Assembly: GCA_910585945.1 (NCBI GenBank)
Contig: CAJUHZ010000037.1
Span: 1-24,114 of the forward strand
Direction: 5' to 3'
DNA: 24,114 bases
DNA from: an uncultured Bilophila sp.
GTDB lineage: Bacteria > Desulfobacterota > Desulfovibrionia > Desulfovibrionales > Desulfovibrionaceae
The position numbers were made by a program, and so were the translations under genes. The notes under the pieces were generated by a model. It searched no databases, was not told the origin of the DNA, and was given only the letters and a program-made list of their open reading frames with translations. Positions within the stretch are counted from its first letter, which is position 1. Each line of letters begins with the position of its first letter. Shown piece by piece: positions 8,816 to 15,712 of the stretch.

Positions 8816-9964
8816 ATGCACGAATTACTTTCTCTTTTGAAGCAGGGATTACAGGCTTCCGGCACCGCACGCACAACACACAGTCTGGGTGATCGAAGCA
8901 AGTATGTCGGTCTTTCTGATATCGGCAAGGCGGCTGACTGTCTGAGGGCCGCTGTAGCGGGCAAGGTGTGCCTGCCTGAAACGCCGGCAGTCCCCTCATG
9001 CTTTCCCGATACATTTCTGCGAACCCTGCGTATGCAACGCGGACACTGGTTTGAAAACGGCATTACCGAGGCATTTCACGCAACAGGCATACCGGTTTTG
9101 CATCAGATGGGCATTCATACCCGGCATCATCAGATTCCGATTATTGCGCATCTGGATTTGGTGCTTGTCACCGGCAACAACGCTCCCCGCGTGCAGGTTG
9201 TGGAGGTGAAAAGCTGCGAGCACATTCCCGATACGGCGTATGTCGCGCACGAGGTGCAGCTTGCCGGCCAAATCGGACTTCTGAATGTTCTCTGGAACCG
9301 GCCCTGCTTCATGGTCCAGCCCGGACCGCTCCGAACCTTCCCGGATTTGGTTCGGCACGCCTGCAATATTGTTTTGCCGGAGCAGGCGGAAAATATCGCC
9401 ATCAAAGGCTCTATCCTGATGCTGTCCATGAATGATGTCAAAGTATTCGGTCCCTACACACCCAACAAGATCATGTTGGATGTCTGCCTGAATCTTGCGG
9501 AAAGCATCTGGCAAAACGCGGAACAGGTTCGCGACGGAAAACTGAATCTGAACCAGATTCCCACGGCCAAAGGCTGGCATCCACTCTGCGATTCCTGCGA
9601 ATGGAATGCGGATTGTCCCCGATTTAATGGATTGACCGCGCCAGAGATGGAGCAAGATTTGCTTGCGCTGCAATCCCTCAAAGACACTCGGGACACGGCT
9701 GCAATTCGTATCCGGGAGATGGAAGACAAGATGAAACAAATCTTCTGGAGAATCGGCGCCGGCCGGGATTGGGTAAGTGCGGTCACCCACCGTTTCCGGG
9801 TGGGAATCTGCGAGGGCCGGAAGACCTTGGATAAGGACCGTCTGCTCACAGCACTCGCAACCTACCTGTCGGCGGATGAGTCGGAAGCAGTCATGCAGGC
9901 CGGATACAAAACCGGCGAGCCCTATGAACGGCTGTATGTCAGTCCTATCAATAAAAGCTTCTAA
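8816..9964 (+). CDS. Cas4/RecB-like PD-(D/E)XK nuclease with predicted Fe-S cluster
   Basis: The 382-residue product carries the nuclease signature in order: a His/Asp strand AHLDLVL (D114), then VVEVKS (E130, K132), then the QxxxQ-type helix EVQLAGQIGLL (Q148). Four cysteines are placed as in Cas4 and AddB Fe-S nucleases: C42 in AADCLRA near the N-terminus and C258, C261, C267 in LCDSCEWNADC. Such enzymes resect DNA ends, and following an ERF gene it is the likely exonuclease partner of the annealing protein. The last 110 residues form a separate helical region of unknown role. GGAGG precedes the ATG by five bases. No cas genes or CRISPR repeats are near, so a CRISPR role is unlikely. Confidence 0.85.
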   Translation: MHELLSLLKQGLQASGTARTTHSLGDRSKYVGLSDIGKAADCLRAAVAGKVCLPETPAVPSCFPDTFLRTLRMQRGHWFENGITEAFHATGIPVLHQMGIHTRHHQIPIIAHLDLVLVTGNNAPRVQVVEVKSCEHIPDTAYVAHEVQLAGQIGLLNVLWNRPCFMVQPGPLRTFPDLVRHACNIVLPEQAENIAIKGSILMLSMNDVKVFGPYTPNKIMLDVCLNLAESIWQNAEQVRDGKLNLNQIPTAKGWHPLCDSCEWNADCPRFNGLTAPEMEQDLLALQSLKDTRDTAAIRIREMEDKMKQIFWRIGAGRDWVSAVTHRFRVGICEGRKTLDKDRLLTALATYLSADESEAVMQAGYKTGEPYERLYVSPINKSF

Positions 9965-9975
9965 AAGGAGCCGTT

Positions 9976-10845
9976 ATGTACTACCCCATTGATGAAAACT
10001 CTGCCCGCATAGCCCACAATATGAACAGCTTCTATGCCTTCCAGGAAGGCAAGGTTACTGAAGAATACCAGAAACTGGTTGATGCGGCAGCCGCGCTTGC
10101 CGTTGAAAAGAAAAACCGTGTCGATTCCATGTTTCATGCAAAAATCGACGCTCTTTTAGATGCGTACTCCCGAAAGCTTGCCGACTGGTATAACAAGGGC
10201 TTTGCCATTGAGAGCCGTTGCCCGTCGGTGATGGTAGCGGGTCCGAGTAATTTTCCCATCCGTAAAAAAGAGAAGCAGAACGCCGCACGGGACAAGCACA
10301 TGCGGGACTATGAGAGGATCAAAGCTCTCTTGGCTAAAATAACCGCCACAGGGACAGGCAGCATACGTTCTGACGATCCGGCTGCTCTTGTGAAGCTGAA
10401 AAGAAAACTTGCCTCTCTGGAACAGAGTCATGCGGACATGAAGGCCGTCAACGCCTACTATCACAAGCACAAAACGCTTGATGGCTGCCCCGGCCTTACC
10501 GATGAAATGCGGCGCGCTTTGGAAAGATATGCGGACTTGGGATTCATTCCGACCTATCGCCTTTCCTACAACCTCGCGGAAATCAAGCGGGTGAAGCAAC
10601 GCATTGCCGAACTTGAACGCCGTGCTGAAAATCCCTTTCAAGGCTGGACGTTTGACGGCGGCGAAGTGATTGCCAATGCCAAAGCGAATCGTCTGCAAAT
10701 CATTTTTGCCGATAAACCCGATGAAGTGCTTCGCGGCCTGCTCAAAAAGCGCGGTTTCAAATGGTCGCCACGCTTCCATGTGTGGCAACGGCAACTAACC
10801 AGCAACGCCGTCCTTGCAGCAAAAGAGATTCTGACGGCGAATTAG
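9976..10845 (+). CDS. Conserved mobile-element protein of unknown function
   Basis: This 289-residue protein begins with a helical, Lys-rich region and has the conserved-looking stretch VMVAGPSNFPIRKKEKQNAA near residues 85-105, which I associate with a widespread but uncharacterised protein of phages and integrative elements. Residues 130-215 are likely coiled coil. The last 60 residues form a small domain with GFKWSPRFHVWQRQLT, which resembles the tail of the ERF protein. AAGGAG lies five bases before the ATG and 11 bases separate it from the nuclease gene, so the two are probably co-transcribed. A role in element DNA processing is inferred from neighbours only. Confidence 0.7.
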   Translation: MYYPIDENSARIAHNMNSFYAFQEGKVTEEYQKLVDAAAALAVEKKNRVDSMFHAKIDALLDAYSRKLADWYNKGFAIESRCPSVMVAGPSNFPIRKKEKQNAARDKHMRDYERIKALLAKITATGTGSIRSDDPAALVKLKRKLASLEQSHADMKAVNAYYHKHKTLDGCPGLTDEMRRALERYADLGFIPTYRLSYNLAEIKRVKQRIAELERRAENPFQGWTFDGGEVIANAKANRLQIIFADKPDEVLRGLLKKRGFKWSPRFHVWQRQLTSNAVLAAKEILTAN

Positions 10846-10921
10846 CTGGCCGTGCGTATTGGAGAACTTCAGCTTCTGCGGCATTGATTTGCGGCGGTAA
10901 GAGGCAAGAGGCGGGGACTGT

Positions 10922-11215
10922 CTACTGATTCGAGTGCTCCGTTGGCGGCCATTGTCGTGCAGAATGCAGCACTGTCACAATTTGAACGGTTTCAGGAGTG
11001 GTGACATAAACCAAGATGTAGTTCTTGTGAACAATGAGTTCTCTGGTGCCCGGAATTCGTCCGGGTTTTCCTTTTTCCGGGAACAGTATCAGTCTGTCAG
11101 CAGTATCCCGTAACAGACTGTCCATATCCAAAGCGGCCTGAAGGTTGTCTTGGGCAATGTATTCCACAATTGCGTCCAGATCTTCTTCGGCAGGTTCAGA
11201 CCAGACGAGGTTCAT
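10922..11215 (-). CDS. RelE/ParE-family toxin
   Basis: The 97-residue product fits the small RelE/ParE fold: WSEPAEEDLDAIVEYIAQDN at the N-terminus, then LILFPEKGKPGRIPGTREL, then the closing strands YILVYVTTPETVQIVTVLHSARQWPP. ParE members poison gyrase and RelE members cut mRNA; the sequence alone does not decide. Its ATG overlaps the antitoxin stop by one base (TGATG), so translation is coupled. The pair is on the strand opposite to the core genes and interrupts them. Confidence 0.85.
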   Translation of the reverse strand: MNLVWSEPAEEDLDAIVEYIAQDNLQAALDMDSLLRDTADRLILFPEKGKPGRIPGTRELIVHKNYILVYVTTPETVQIVTVLHSARQWPPTEHSNQ

Positions 11216-11502
11216 CAAGAGCGCACTCCATAGGCTGCAAGCAGGCGTTCGCGCCGGAGTCTGGAGCGTTCGTGCACCTCATCGTTGGAAAGAATTCTGC
11301 CTTCCTGGATGGCTTTGAGTCCTGCTTCCACCTTGGCTTTGAACCATTCCTCGTATTCAGCCTTTTCTCTGGCCGTCTGAACATACTCACGCATAAAGTC
11401 CCGAATGAGCTGGGCTCCAGTTCTGTCGCTGACCCTGGCGGCCTCTGTAAAGGCTTCTTTTAAATGGTCGTCCACCCGGATGGTAAAGGTTGATTCTCGC
11501 AT
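11215..11502 (-). CDS. Antitoxin of the RelE/ParE module (RHH-like)
   Basis: This 95-residue protein opens with TFTIRVDDHLKEAFTEAAR, the strand-helix pattern of ribbon-helix-helix antitoxins of the DinJ/RelB kind, followed by a charged helical C-terminus that would wrap the toxin. I start it at the ATG at 11502, five bases after AGAGG; a GTG two codons earlier overlaps that site. It probably binds the palindromic region just upstream and represses the pair. Confidence 0.8.
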   Translation of the reverse strand: MRESTFTIRVDDHLKEAFTEAARVSDRTGAQLIRDFMREYVQTAREKAEYEEWFKAKVEAGLKAIQEGRILSNDEVHERSRLRRERLLAAYGVRS

Positions 11503-11514
11503 ATGCACCTCTTT

Positions 11515-11544
11515 TGTTGTGCATAAAAGTTATAACATACAACA
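11515..11544. promoter_or_regulatory. Inverted repeat, candidate operator of the RelE/ParE module
   Basis: TGTTGT (11515-11520) and ACAACA (11539-11544) form an inverted repeat, and inside it lies the perfect palindrome GTTATAAC (11529-11536). It sits immediately upstream of the antitoxin start on the minus strand, where antitoxin-toxin complexes usually bind. Confidence 0.45.
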
Positions 11545-11581
11545 TGGAGTGTCAAGTTCGCTCTCAAGTAGGAGGAAATAC

Positions 11582-11727
11582 ATGGCAAGCCCCACAGATA
11601 TTCTCGAAACCTCACGATTACCGATTTCGACGCCGGGACCGTGGTTAGCGGCACGCCTTCGGGCAAAATGGTCAAAGAATTCACAACTCCCATACCGTTT
11701 ATTTCGGCTGTTGGTATGCTCGCGTGA
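11582..11727 (+). pseudogene. Truncated, frameshifted copy of the start of the MoxR-like gene
   Basis: Behind a GGAGG site (11571-11575) an ATG begins a short frame that shifts by one base before 11626. In the restored frame it reads TDFDAGTVVSGTPSGKMVK and stops at 11727. The intact MoxR-like gene 0.95 kb downstream has FDAGTVFSGTPSGKQVK at the same distance from its ATG (45 bases against 44 here), and the two are also very similar as DNA, sharing for example GCGGCACGCCTTCGGG. Everything after about 45 codons is missing, including the P-loop. The AbrB-PIN module lies between fragment and intact gene. Confidence 0.7.
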
Positions 11728-11759
11728 ATCTTGACAATTCCCAAAAACAAGATATTCCT

Positions 11760-11781
11760 AAAACAAGGAATCCTTGTTTTT
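11760..11781 (+). terminator. Hairpin with T-tail upstream of the AbrB-PIN module
   Basis: AAAACAAGG (11760-11768) pairs perfectly with CCTTGTTTT (11772-11780) around a three-base loop. A short T-rich tail and CATTCC lead into AAAAGGAG, the ribosome site of the antitoxin gene. Same plan as the other leader hairpins but AT-rich and weaker. Confidence 0.5.
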
Positions 11782-11800
11782 CATTCCAAAAGGAGAGCCT

Positions 11801-12028
11801 ATGCTCGCTAAAATTACCACAAAGAACCAGCTCACACTCCCAAAGGCTGTTATGCAGCAAGTCGGCAAACCGGAATATGTGGATGTCGCGCTTGAAAACG
11901 GACGCATCATTCTCACCCCCATGCAGGTGCAACCCGCTGACTCCGTGAGGAAAAAGCTGGCGGCACTCGGCATCACGGAACAGGATGTGGAGGATGCCGT
12001 CACCTGGAGCCGGGGGATACAGGCATGA
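11801..12028 (+). CDS. AbrB/MazE-family antitoxin
   Basis: This 75-residue protein has the swapped-hairpin AbrB pattern: ITTKNQLTLPKAVMQQVG, then VDVALENGRIILTPM. A helical tail (DSVRKKLAALGITEQDVEDA) would bind the toxin. AAGGAG lies five bases before the ATG. Its stop overlaps the toxin start by four bases (ATGA). AbrB antitoxins bind their own promoter and neutralise PIN toxins; both fit this context. Confidence 0.85.
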   Translation: MLAKITTKNQLTLPKAVMQQVGKPEYVDVALENGRIILTPMQVQPADSVRKKLAALGITEQDVEDAVTWSRGIQA

Positions 12029-12456
12029 CGCCTGTTCGGGTCGTGCTGGACACCAACTGCCTGGTGTCCGCGCTCATCTTCTCACACGGAAAAGCCGGAC
12101 AGTTACGCGCTGCATGGCAACGCGGAGACATTGTTCCCATCGTCTGCCGGGAAACCGTAACCGAGTTGATCCGTGTGCTTGGATACCCCAAGTTCAAGCT
12201 TGAGCAGGAGGATATTGAAAACTTGCTCGCGGATATACTTCCGTGGGCCGAAACTGTGGCAATAAACACCTTCCATGATGCTGTGGAGTTGCTGCGCGAC
12301 AAGGATGATGCTGTTTTCATTCATCTTGCCCAAGCCTCAAGTGCGGTTTTTCTGGTTTCAGGAGATAAACACCTCTTGGAACTGCGTGACATATACCCAG
12401 AGTTGCATATTGTTTCGCTTACCGAATTTCTGGAACAAGTCGGTATAGACAGTTAA
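12025..12456 (+). CDS. PIN-domain ribonuclease toxin
   Basis: The 143-residue product has the PIN acidic residues in order: D9 in VVLDTN, E47 in TVTELIRVL, D94/D95 in RDKDDAVF, and D114 in VSGDKHLL. PIN toxins are Mg-dependent RNases, often cutting tRNA or rRNA. The VSGDKHLLEL segment is typical of the group of PIN toxins often annotated as putative toxin-antitoxin system toxin component. The ATGA overlap with the AbrB gene indicates coupled translation. Confidence 0.88.
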   Translation: MTPVRVVLDTNCLVSALIFSHGKAGQLRAAWQRGDIVPIVCRETVTELIRVLGYPKFKLEQEDIENLLADILPWAETVAINTFHDAVELLRDKDDAVFIHLAQASSAVFLVSGDKHLLELRDIYPELHIVSLTEFLEQVGIDS

Positions 12457-12481
12457 GCTTAATAAGCAAAGAATCTCATGT

Positions 12482-12517
12482 AACGGCACGTCCTTTTGGA
12501 TGTGCCGTTTTCATTTT
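12482..12517 (+). terminator. Hairpin with T-rich tail running into the MoxR Shine-Dalgarno
   Basis: AACGGCACGTCC (12482-12493) pairs with GGATGTGCCGTT (12498-12509), 12 pairs including one G-U, around TTTT. The tail TTTCATTTT continues directly into GGAGG (12518-12522) of the MoxR-like gene. It would end transcription of the toxin module or form the leader of the next gene. Confidence 0.7.
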
Positions 12518-12526
12518 GGAGGAAAA

Positions 12527-13531
12527 ATGGAAAACACCATCGCCATTCTGCGATCTCTTCAACTCGCAGCCTTCGACGCCGGGACTGTCTTCAGCGGCAC
12601 GCCTTCGGGTAAACAGGTCAAGGGCTACGCGGCCCCGTCGCTGTTCACTCCGACTGTTGATCCCAATTACATCTTTCACGAGCAGAGCCGGGACATCGTG
12701 GTCTGGTTCATTGACGCATCTGATCCGCTCTATGTGTACGGGCCGACCGGCTGTGGCAAGACATCCGTCATCAAACAACTCGCGGCCAAGCTCAATTACC
12801 CGGTATTTGAAGTCACCGGCCACAGCCGATTGGAGTTTCCGGAACTCGTCGGCCATCACGTTGTACGCCAAGGGAACATGGCGTTTGAATACGGCCCGCT
12901 GGCTTTGGCGATGAAGTTCGGCGGCTTAGCCCTCATTAACGAGATAGACTTACTCGAACCATCCACAGCCGCAGGGTTAAACGGCATTCTTGACGGTCAG
13001 CCCTTGTGCATCCCGGAAAACGGCGGCGAGCTTGTCGTACCGCACCCCATGTTCCGGTTCGCGGCCACGGCCAACAGCAACGGCGGCAGCGATGAAACTG
13101 GCCTGTATCAAGGCGTGTTGCGTCAGAACCTTGCGCTCATGGATCGCTTTGTGCTTTGCGAAGTGACCTATCCCAAGCTGGAAGCCGAAGAATTATTGCT
13201 GGAAAAAACAGCTCCGCAACTCCCGGATGGTGTTCGCAAAAAGATGGTGGAATACGCCAATGAGGTCCGTCATCTGTTCATGGGAGAATCCGGCAACAGC
13301 TACAGCAGCGGCAGCATTGAAATCACCTTCAGCACCCGTTCCTTGCTGCGTTGGGCAGAGTTGACCATCCGGTATCAGCCTTTGGCGAATCAGGGTATCC
13401 AGCCGGTGGCCTACGCGCTCGACAGGGCCTTGGGATTCAGAGCCTGCAAAGAAACGCGAGCCATGTTGCATGAACTGGTGCAGCGCATTTTTCCTATCCA
13501 AAAGAAAAAAGATTCCAGCTTGGGGGAGTGA
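12527..13531 (+). CDS. MoxR/CobS-like AAA+ ATPase
   Basis: The 334-residue product is an AAA+ ATPase of the MoxR/CobS (AAA_5) type. Walker A GPTGCGKT is at 72-79, Walker B ALINEID at 135-141 and sensor-1-like AATANSN at 179-185, with LMDRF downstream. MoxR ATPases work as rings with a VWA partner to remodel or metallate target proteins; CobS pairs with CobT. Here a CobT-like VWA gene lies two core genes downstream, after the DUF3150 gene. The start at 12527 is set by GGAGG at 12518; an earlier in-frame ATG at 12500 lies in the hairpin. The stop overlaps the next gene's GTG. The first 50 residues (with SGTPSGK) precede the ATPase and are duplicated in the upstream pseudogene. Confidence 0.85.
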   Translation: MENTIAILRSLQLAAFDAGTVFSGTPSGKQVKGYAAPSLFTPTVDPNYIFHEQSRDIVVWFIDASDPLYVYGPTGCGKTSVIKQLAAKLNYPVFEVTGHSRLEFPELVGHHVVRQGNMAFEYGPLALAMKFGGLALINEIDLLEPSTAAGLNGILDGQPLCIPENGGELVVPHPMFRFAATANSNGGSDETGLYQGVLRQNLALMDRFVLCEVTYPKLEAEELLLEKTAPQLPDGVRKKMVEYANEVRHLFMGESGNSYSSGSIEITFSTRSLLRWAELTIRYQPLANQGIQPVAYALDRALGFRACKETRAMLHELVQRIFPIQKKKDSSLGE

Positions 13532-13896
13532 TAGGGAGTCCGGCTGCTGAAGTTCTCCAAGATACCACGGCTCCCTTTAACACCATCAAGGCCACGGCTG
13601 ATTTCCTTGCCAGTAAATTATCCCACGTCAACCCCTCCAGTCTTGTTCACTGTTCCACATGCCCAAAACTTACCTTGCGTCGAAACACGCCTTCTGGTGA
13701 GAAAATATGGATAGCTCACGCTTTTAAAGAAGGGCTGAATATCCATTGGAGCAAGTGGGGAACCAGAGGACGACAAAAAGTCATTTCCATCAATCAATGT
13801 GCCGGAAACAGTTCCGTGCTGGAAATGCAAAAACGTACCATCGAAAAGTTGAAGAAGGGGTACGAGGTACTTCTGCGCGAGAGCAGATTCCCATAA
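13528..13896 (+). CDS. Small Cys-containing protein of unknown function
   Basis: A GTG start at 13528 overlaps the MoxR stop by four bases (GTGA) and is preceded by GGGGGAG, so the 122-residue product is translationally coupled to the ATPase. It contains HCSTCPKL, a CxxC that may bind metal, and a Lys-rich helical C-terminus. I recognise no family. The coupling suggests a partner or adaptor of the MoxR-DUF3150-VWA set. Confidence 0.65.
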   Translation: MIGSPAAEVLQDTTAPFNTIKATADFLASKLSHVNPSSLVHCSTCPKLTLRRNTPSGEKIWIAHAFKEGLNIHWSKWGTRGRQKVISINQCAGNSSVLEMQKRTIEKLKKGYEVLLRESRFP

Positions 13897-13906
13897 GGAG
13901 TTTCCA

Positions 13907-14905
13907 ATGACCCAAGCTACAACCATCACAGTTCTTGACCATCTTGTTGTGGTCAATCTCGATATTCACATCTGGACAGCCCGAAAAAAGCTGGTTCCGC
14001 TTGACCTGGGGGGAGCGGAACTCCCACCCGAAGACCTGGCCTCACTCGGCAGTAAGCGCATCTGCAATCCCGAAGATTTGCGGACATTCGGCACTTTGAA
14101 AGCCCGTGCGGTCAATATGCTTGAACGCAACGGCATTCGTTTTCTGAGTGGATGGGCTGTGCCCGAGACGCGGATGGATGCCATTGGTATTGAACTTGCG
14201 GCGATCCGCGATGAATTCAACGCGTCCAAGGAAACCTTTCTGCAACGCTATGAGCAGTCCGTACAGGACTGGATTGCCAAGCATCCGCAATGGGGTAACA
14301 TCATTGCCAATTCAATAGTCAGTGAAGAATACGTTCGTTCACGTATGGACTTCCGCTGGCAGATGTTCAAAGTACAAAGTCCGGATACCGCCGCAGGCGC
14401 GCTGAAAGACGATCTCCAGCACGATGTGGATACGCTCGGCACGACGCTCTTTGATGAAGTCGCCAAGGCGGCCGGCGAAGCCTGGCACCGCTGTTATGCC
14501 GGAAAAACCGAAATCACCCGCAAGGCGTTGTCACCTCTTAAATCCATCTATGACAAGCTCATGGGCCTGACCTTTGTGGAGCCACGAGTCGCGCCGGTTG
14601 CGGAACTGCTGGATACGGCTTTTCGCAGCATTCCCAAGCGTGGCGCGATTCAAGGCAGTATCCTGATCATGCTGCAAGGTCTGGTTTCACTTTTGCAAAA
14701 CCCGCAAGCCCTGCTGGAACACGGTCAAATGATTTTGGAAGGACGAAAGAACCCGCGCAAGGTTCTGGAGTCCTTGTTCCTGGCCGAATGCGCCGTGCAG
14801 GCGGAGGCGGAAAGCGCGGCTGAATCGGCAGAAACCGAACAGGAGGAACCTTTATTTGATAACGCGGCCTTACCGCCGGTGATTGAGAGCTGCGGGTTAT
14901 GGTAG
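13907..14905 (+). CDS. DUF3150-domain protein
   Basis: The 332-residue product matches what I know of DUF3150: an opening VLDHLVVVNLDIHIWTARKK, then DLASLGSKRICNPEDLRTFG and a helical middle (residues 100-240). The biochemical role of DUF3150 is not known; the domain recurs next to MoxR-like and CobT-like genes in mobile elements, as here. AAGGAG precedes the ATG and only 10 bases separate it from the previous stop. The C-terminal 40 residues are very acidic (AEAESAAESAETEQEE), a likely interaction tail. Confidence 0.8.
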   Translation: MTQATTITVLDHLVVVNLDIHIWTARKKLVPLDLGGAELPPEDLASLGSKRICNPEDLRTFGTLKARAVNMLERNGIRFLSGWAVPETRMDAIGIELAAIRDEFNASKETFLQRYEQSVQDWIAKHPQWGNIIANSIVSEEYVRSRMDFRWQMFKVQSPDTAAGALKDDLQHDVDTLGTTLFDEVAKAAGEAWHRCYAGKTEITRKALSPLKSIYDKLMGLTFVEPRVAPVAELLDTAFRSIPKRGAIQGSILIMLQGLVSLLQNPQALLEHGQMILEGRKNPRKVLESLFLAECAVQAEAESAAESAETEQEEPLFDNAALPPVIESCGLW

Positions 14906-14927
14906 CGGCCCAACGTATAAACCCGGG

Positions 14928-14963
14928 AGCCCTTTGAGCCGCAATGCTCAGAGGGCTTTCTTC
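14928..14963 (+). terminator. Intrinsic terminator after the DUF3150 gene
   Basis: AGCCCTTTGAGC (14928-14939) pairs with GCTCAGAGGGCT (14946-14957), 12 pairs with one G-U, loop of six, followed by the short pyrimidine tail TTCTTC. It closes the MoxR-DUF3150 transcript ahead of the RHH-Doc promoter. Confidence 0.65.
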
Positions 14964-14974
14964 ACGATAGTTAT

Positions 14975-14991
14975 CAAGATATATCTTGACA
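14975..14991 (+). promoter_or_regulatory. Palindrome overlapping a -35 box of the RHH-Doc module
   Basis: CAAGATATATCTTG (14975-14988) is a perfect 14-base palindrome and overlaps a perfect -35 box TTGACA (14986-14991). The -10 region is unclear. Placement 45 bases before the antitoxin start is typical for a TA operator that occludes RNA polymerase. Confidence 0.55.
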
Positions 14992-15032
14992 TTTCATGAA
15001 AGACTGCCATCATCTGAATACAGGAGATTCCT

Positions 15033-15278
15033 ATGCAACAGGCTCAAATAGAAAAAACAGCAAAGGTCAAGTTTGCCACCCAGGCCGACCCGGTTGTGCT
15101 GGCAACCCTGAAACGCCTTGCCGCCGATGAAGGCAGCCAGATACAAGCGTTGGTGGATGAAGCCTTGCGCGAGTATATTGAGCGCAAAACCAGCAATACT
15201 CCTCGCAGGCATGTTCTGGATTCGTTCAGAAACAGTATGGCGACATACAACAGCTTGTACAGAGAATTGGCGAAATGA
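15033..15278 (+). CDS. RHH-like antitoxin of the Doc module
   Basis: The 81-residue protein has an N-terminal strand (KVKFATQADP) and helices VVLATLKRLAADEGSQIQAL and VDEALREYIERK, matching ribbon-helix-helix antitoxins. The C-terminal tail would bind Doc. CAGGAG precedes the ATG. Its stop overlaps the toxin ATG by four bases. Confidence 0.75.
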   Translation: MQQAQIEKTAKVKFATQADPVVLATLKRLAADEGSQIQALVDEALREYIERKTSNTPRRHVLDSFRNSMATYNSLYRELAK

Positions 15279-15613
15279 GGGATTACCCGACCCTGCATGA
15301 AGTTCTGGCAATTCACGCTTTGTCCATAGAAACATACGGCGGTTCTGAAGGGGTCCGTGACCTTGGAGCAATCGAAGCAGCGTTGTTCCGACCGCAAAGC
15401 GGATATTACAATGACATCATTGAAGAGGCTGCCGCACTTATGGAAAGCCTGCTCATCAACCATCCGTTTGTTGATGGCAATAAGAGAACAGCCTTTGCGG
15501 TCTGTCATGTCTTTCTAGATATCAATGGCTACATCCTGCACGCTGACCCGAAATGGCTGTACAACAGGATACTTCCTGGCTTGAAGAAAAAGAAGGACGA
15601 TTTCAAACAATAG
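15275..15613 (+). CDS. doc: Fic/Doc-family toxin (death on curing)
   Basis: The 112-residue product is a small Doc protein: LHEVLAIHALSIETYGGSEG, then VRDLGAIEAALFRPQ, and the Fic active-site loop HPFVDGNKR at 63-71. Doc toxins phosphorylate EF-Tu and block translation; the catalytic His63, Asn and Lys are present. The motif has GNKR as in many chromosomal Doc homologues. The chain is slightly shorter than P1 Doc (126 residues) and ends in a Lys-rich tail. Translation is coupled to the antitoxin by ATGA. Confidence 0.88.
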   Translation: MRDYPTLHEVLAIHALSIETYGGSEGVRDLGAIEAALFRPQSGYYNDIIEEAAALMESLLINHPFVDGNKRTAFAVCHVFLDINGYILHADPKWLYNRILPGLKKKKDDFKQ

Positions 15614-15668
15614 TTCGCGATCTGCAAAGTTGTGTAGCAGAACGATAACCGTAAAAAAACAGTTATGC

Positions 15669-15706
15669 AAAAGACCTTCGAGGCAAACTCGGAGGTCTTT
15701 TATTTT
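15669..15706 (+). terminator. Hairpin with T-rich tail running into the VWA-gene Shine-Dalgarno
   Basis: AAAAGACCTTCGAG (15669-15682) pairs with CTCGGAGGTCTTTT (15688-15701), 14 pairs with one G-U and a GCAAA loop. ATTTT follows and leads straight into GGAG (15707-15710) of the VWA gene. Confidence 0.7.
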
Positions 15707-15712
15707 GGAGTA

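Noticed and set aside
8996..9790. 264-residue minus-strand open frame within the Cas4-like gene
   Set aside because: It is fully antisense to a gene with clear nuclease motifs and has no recognisable domain or ribosome site.
8816..9964. CRISPR-Cas association of the Cas4-like nuclease
   Set aside because: No repeat-spacer array or other cas gene is present in the window; the ERF neighbour points to a recombination role.
13193..13501. 102-residue minus-strand open frame within the MoxR-like gene
   Set aside because: Antisense to an intact AAA+ gene with no ribosome site or motif of its own.
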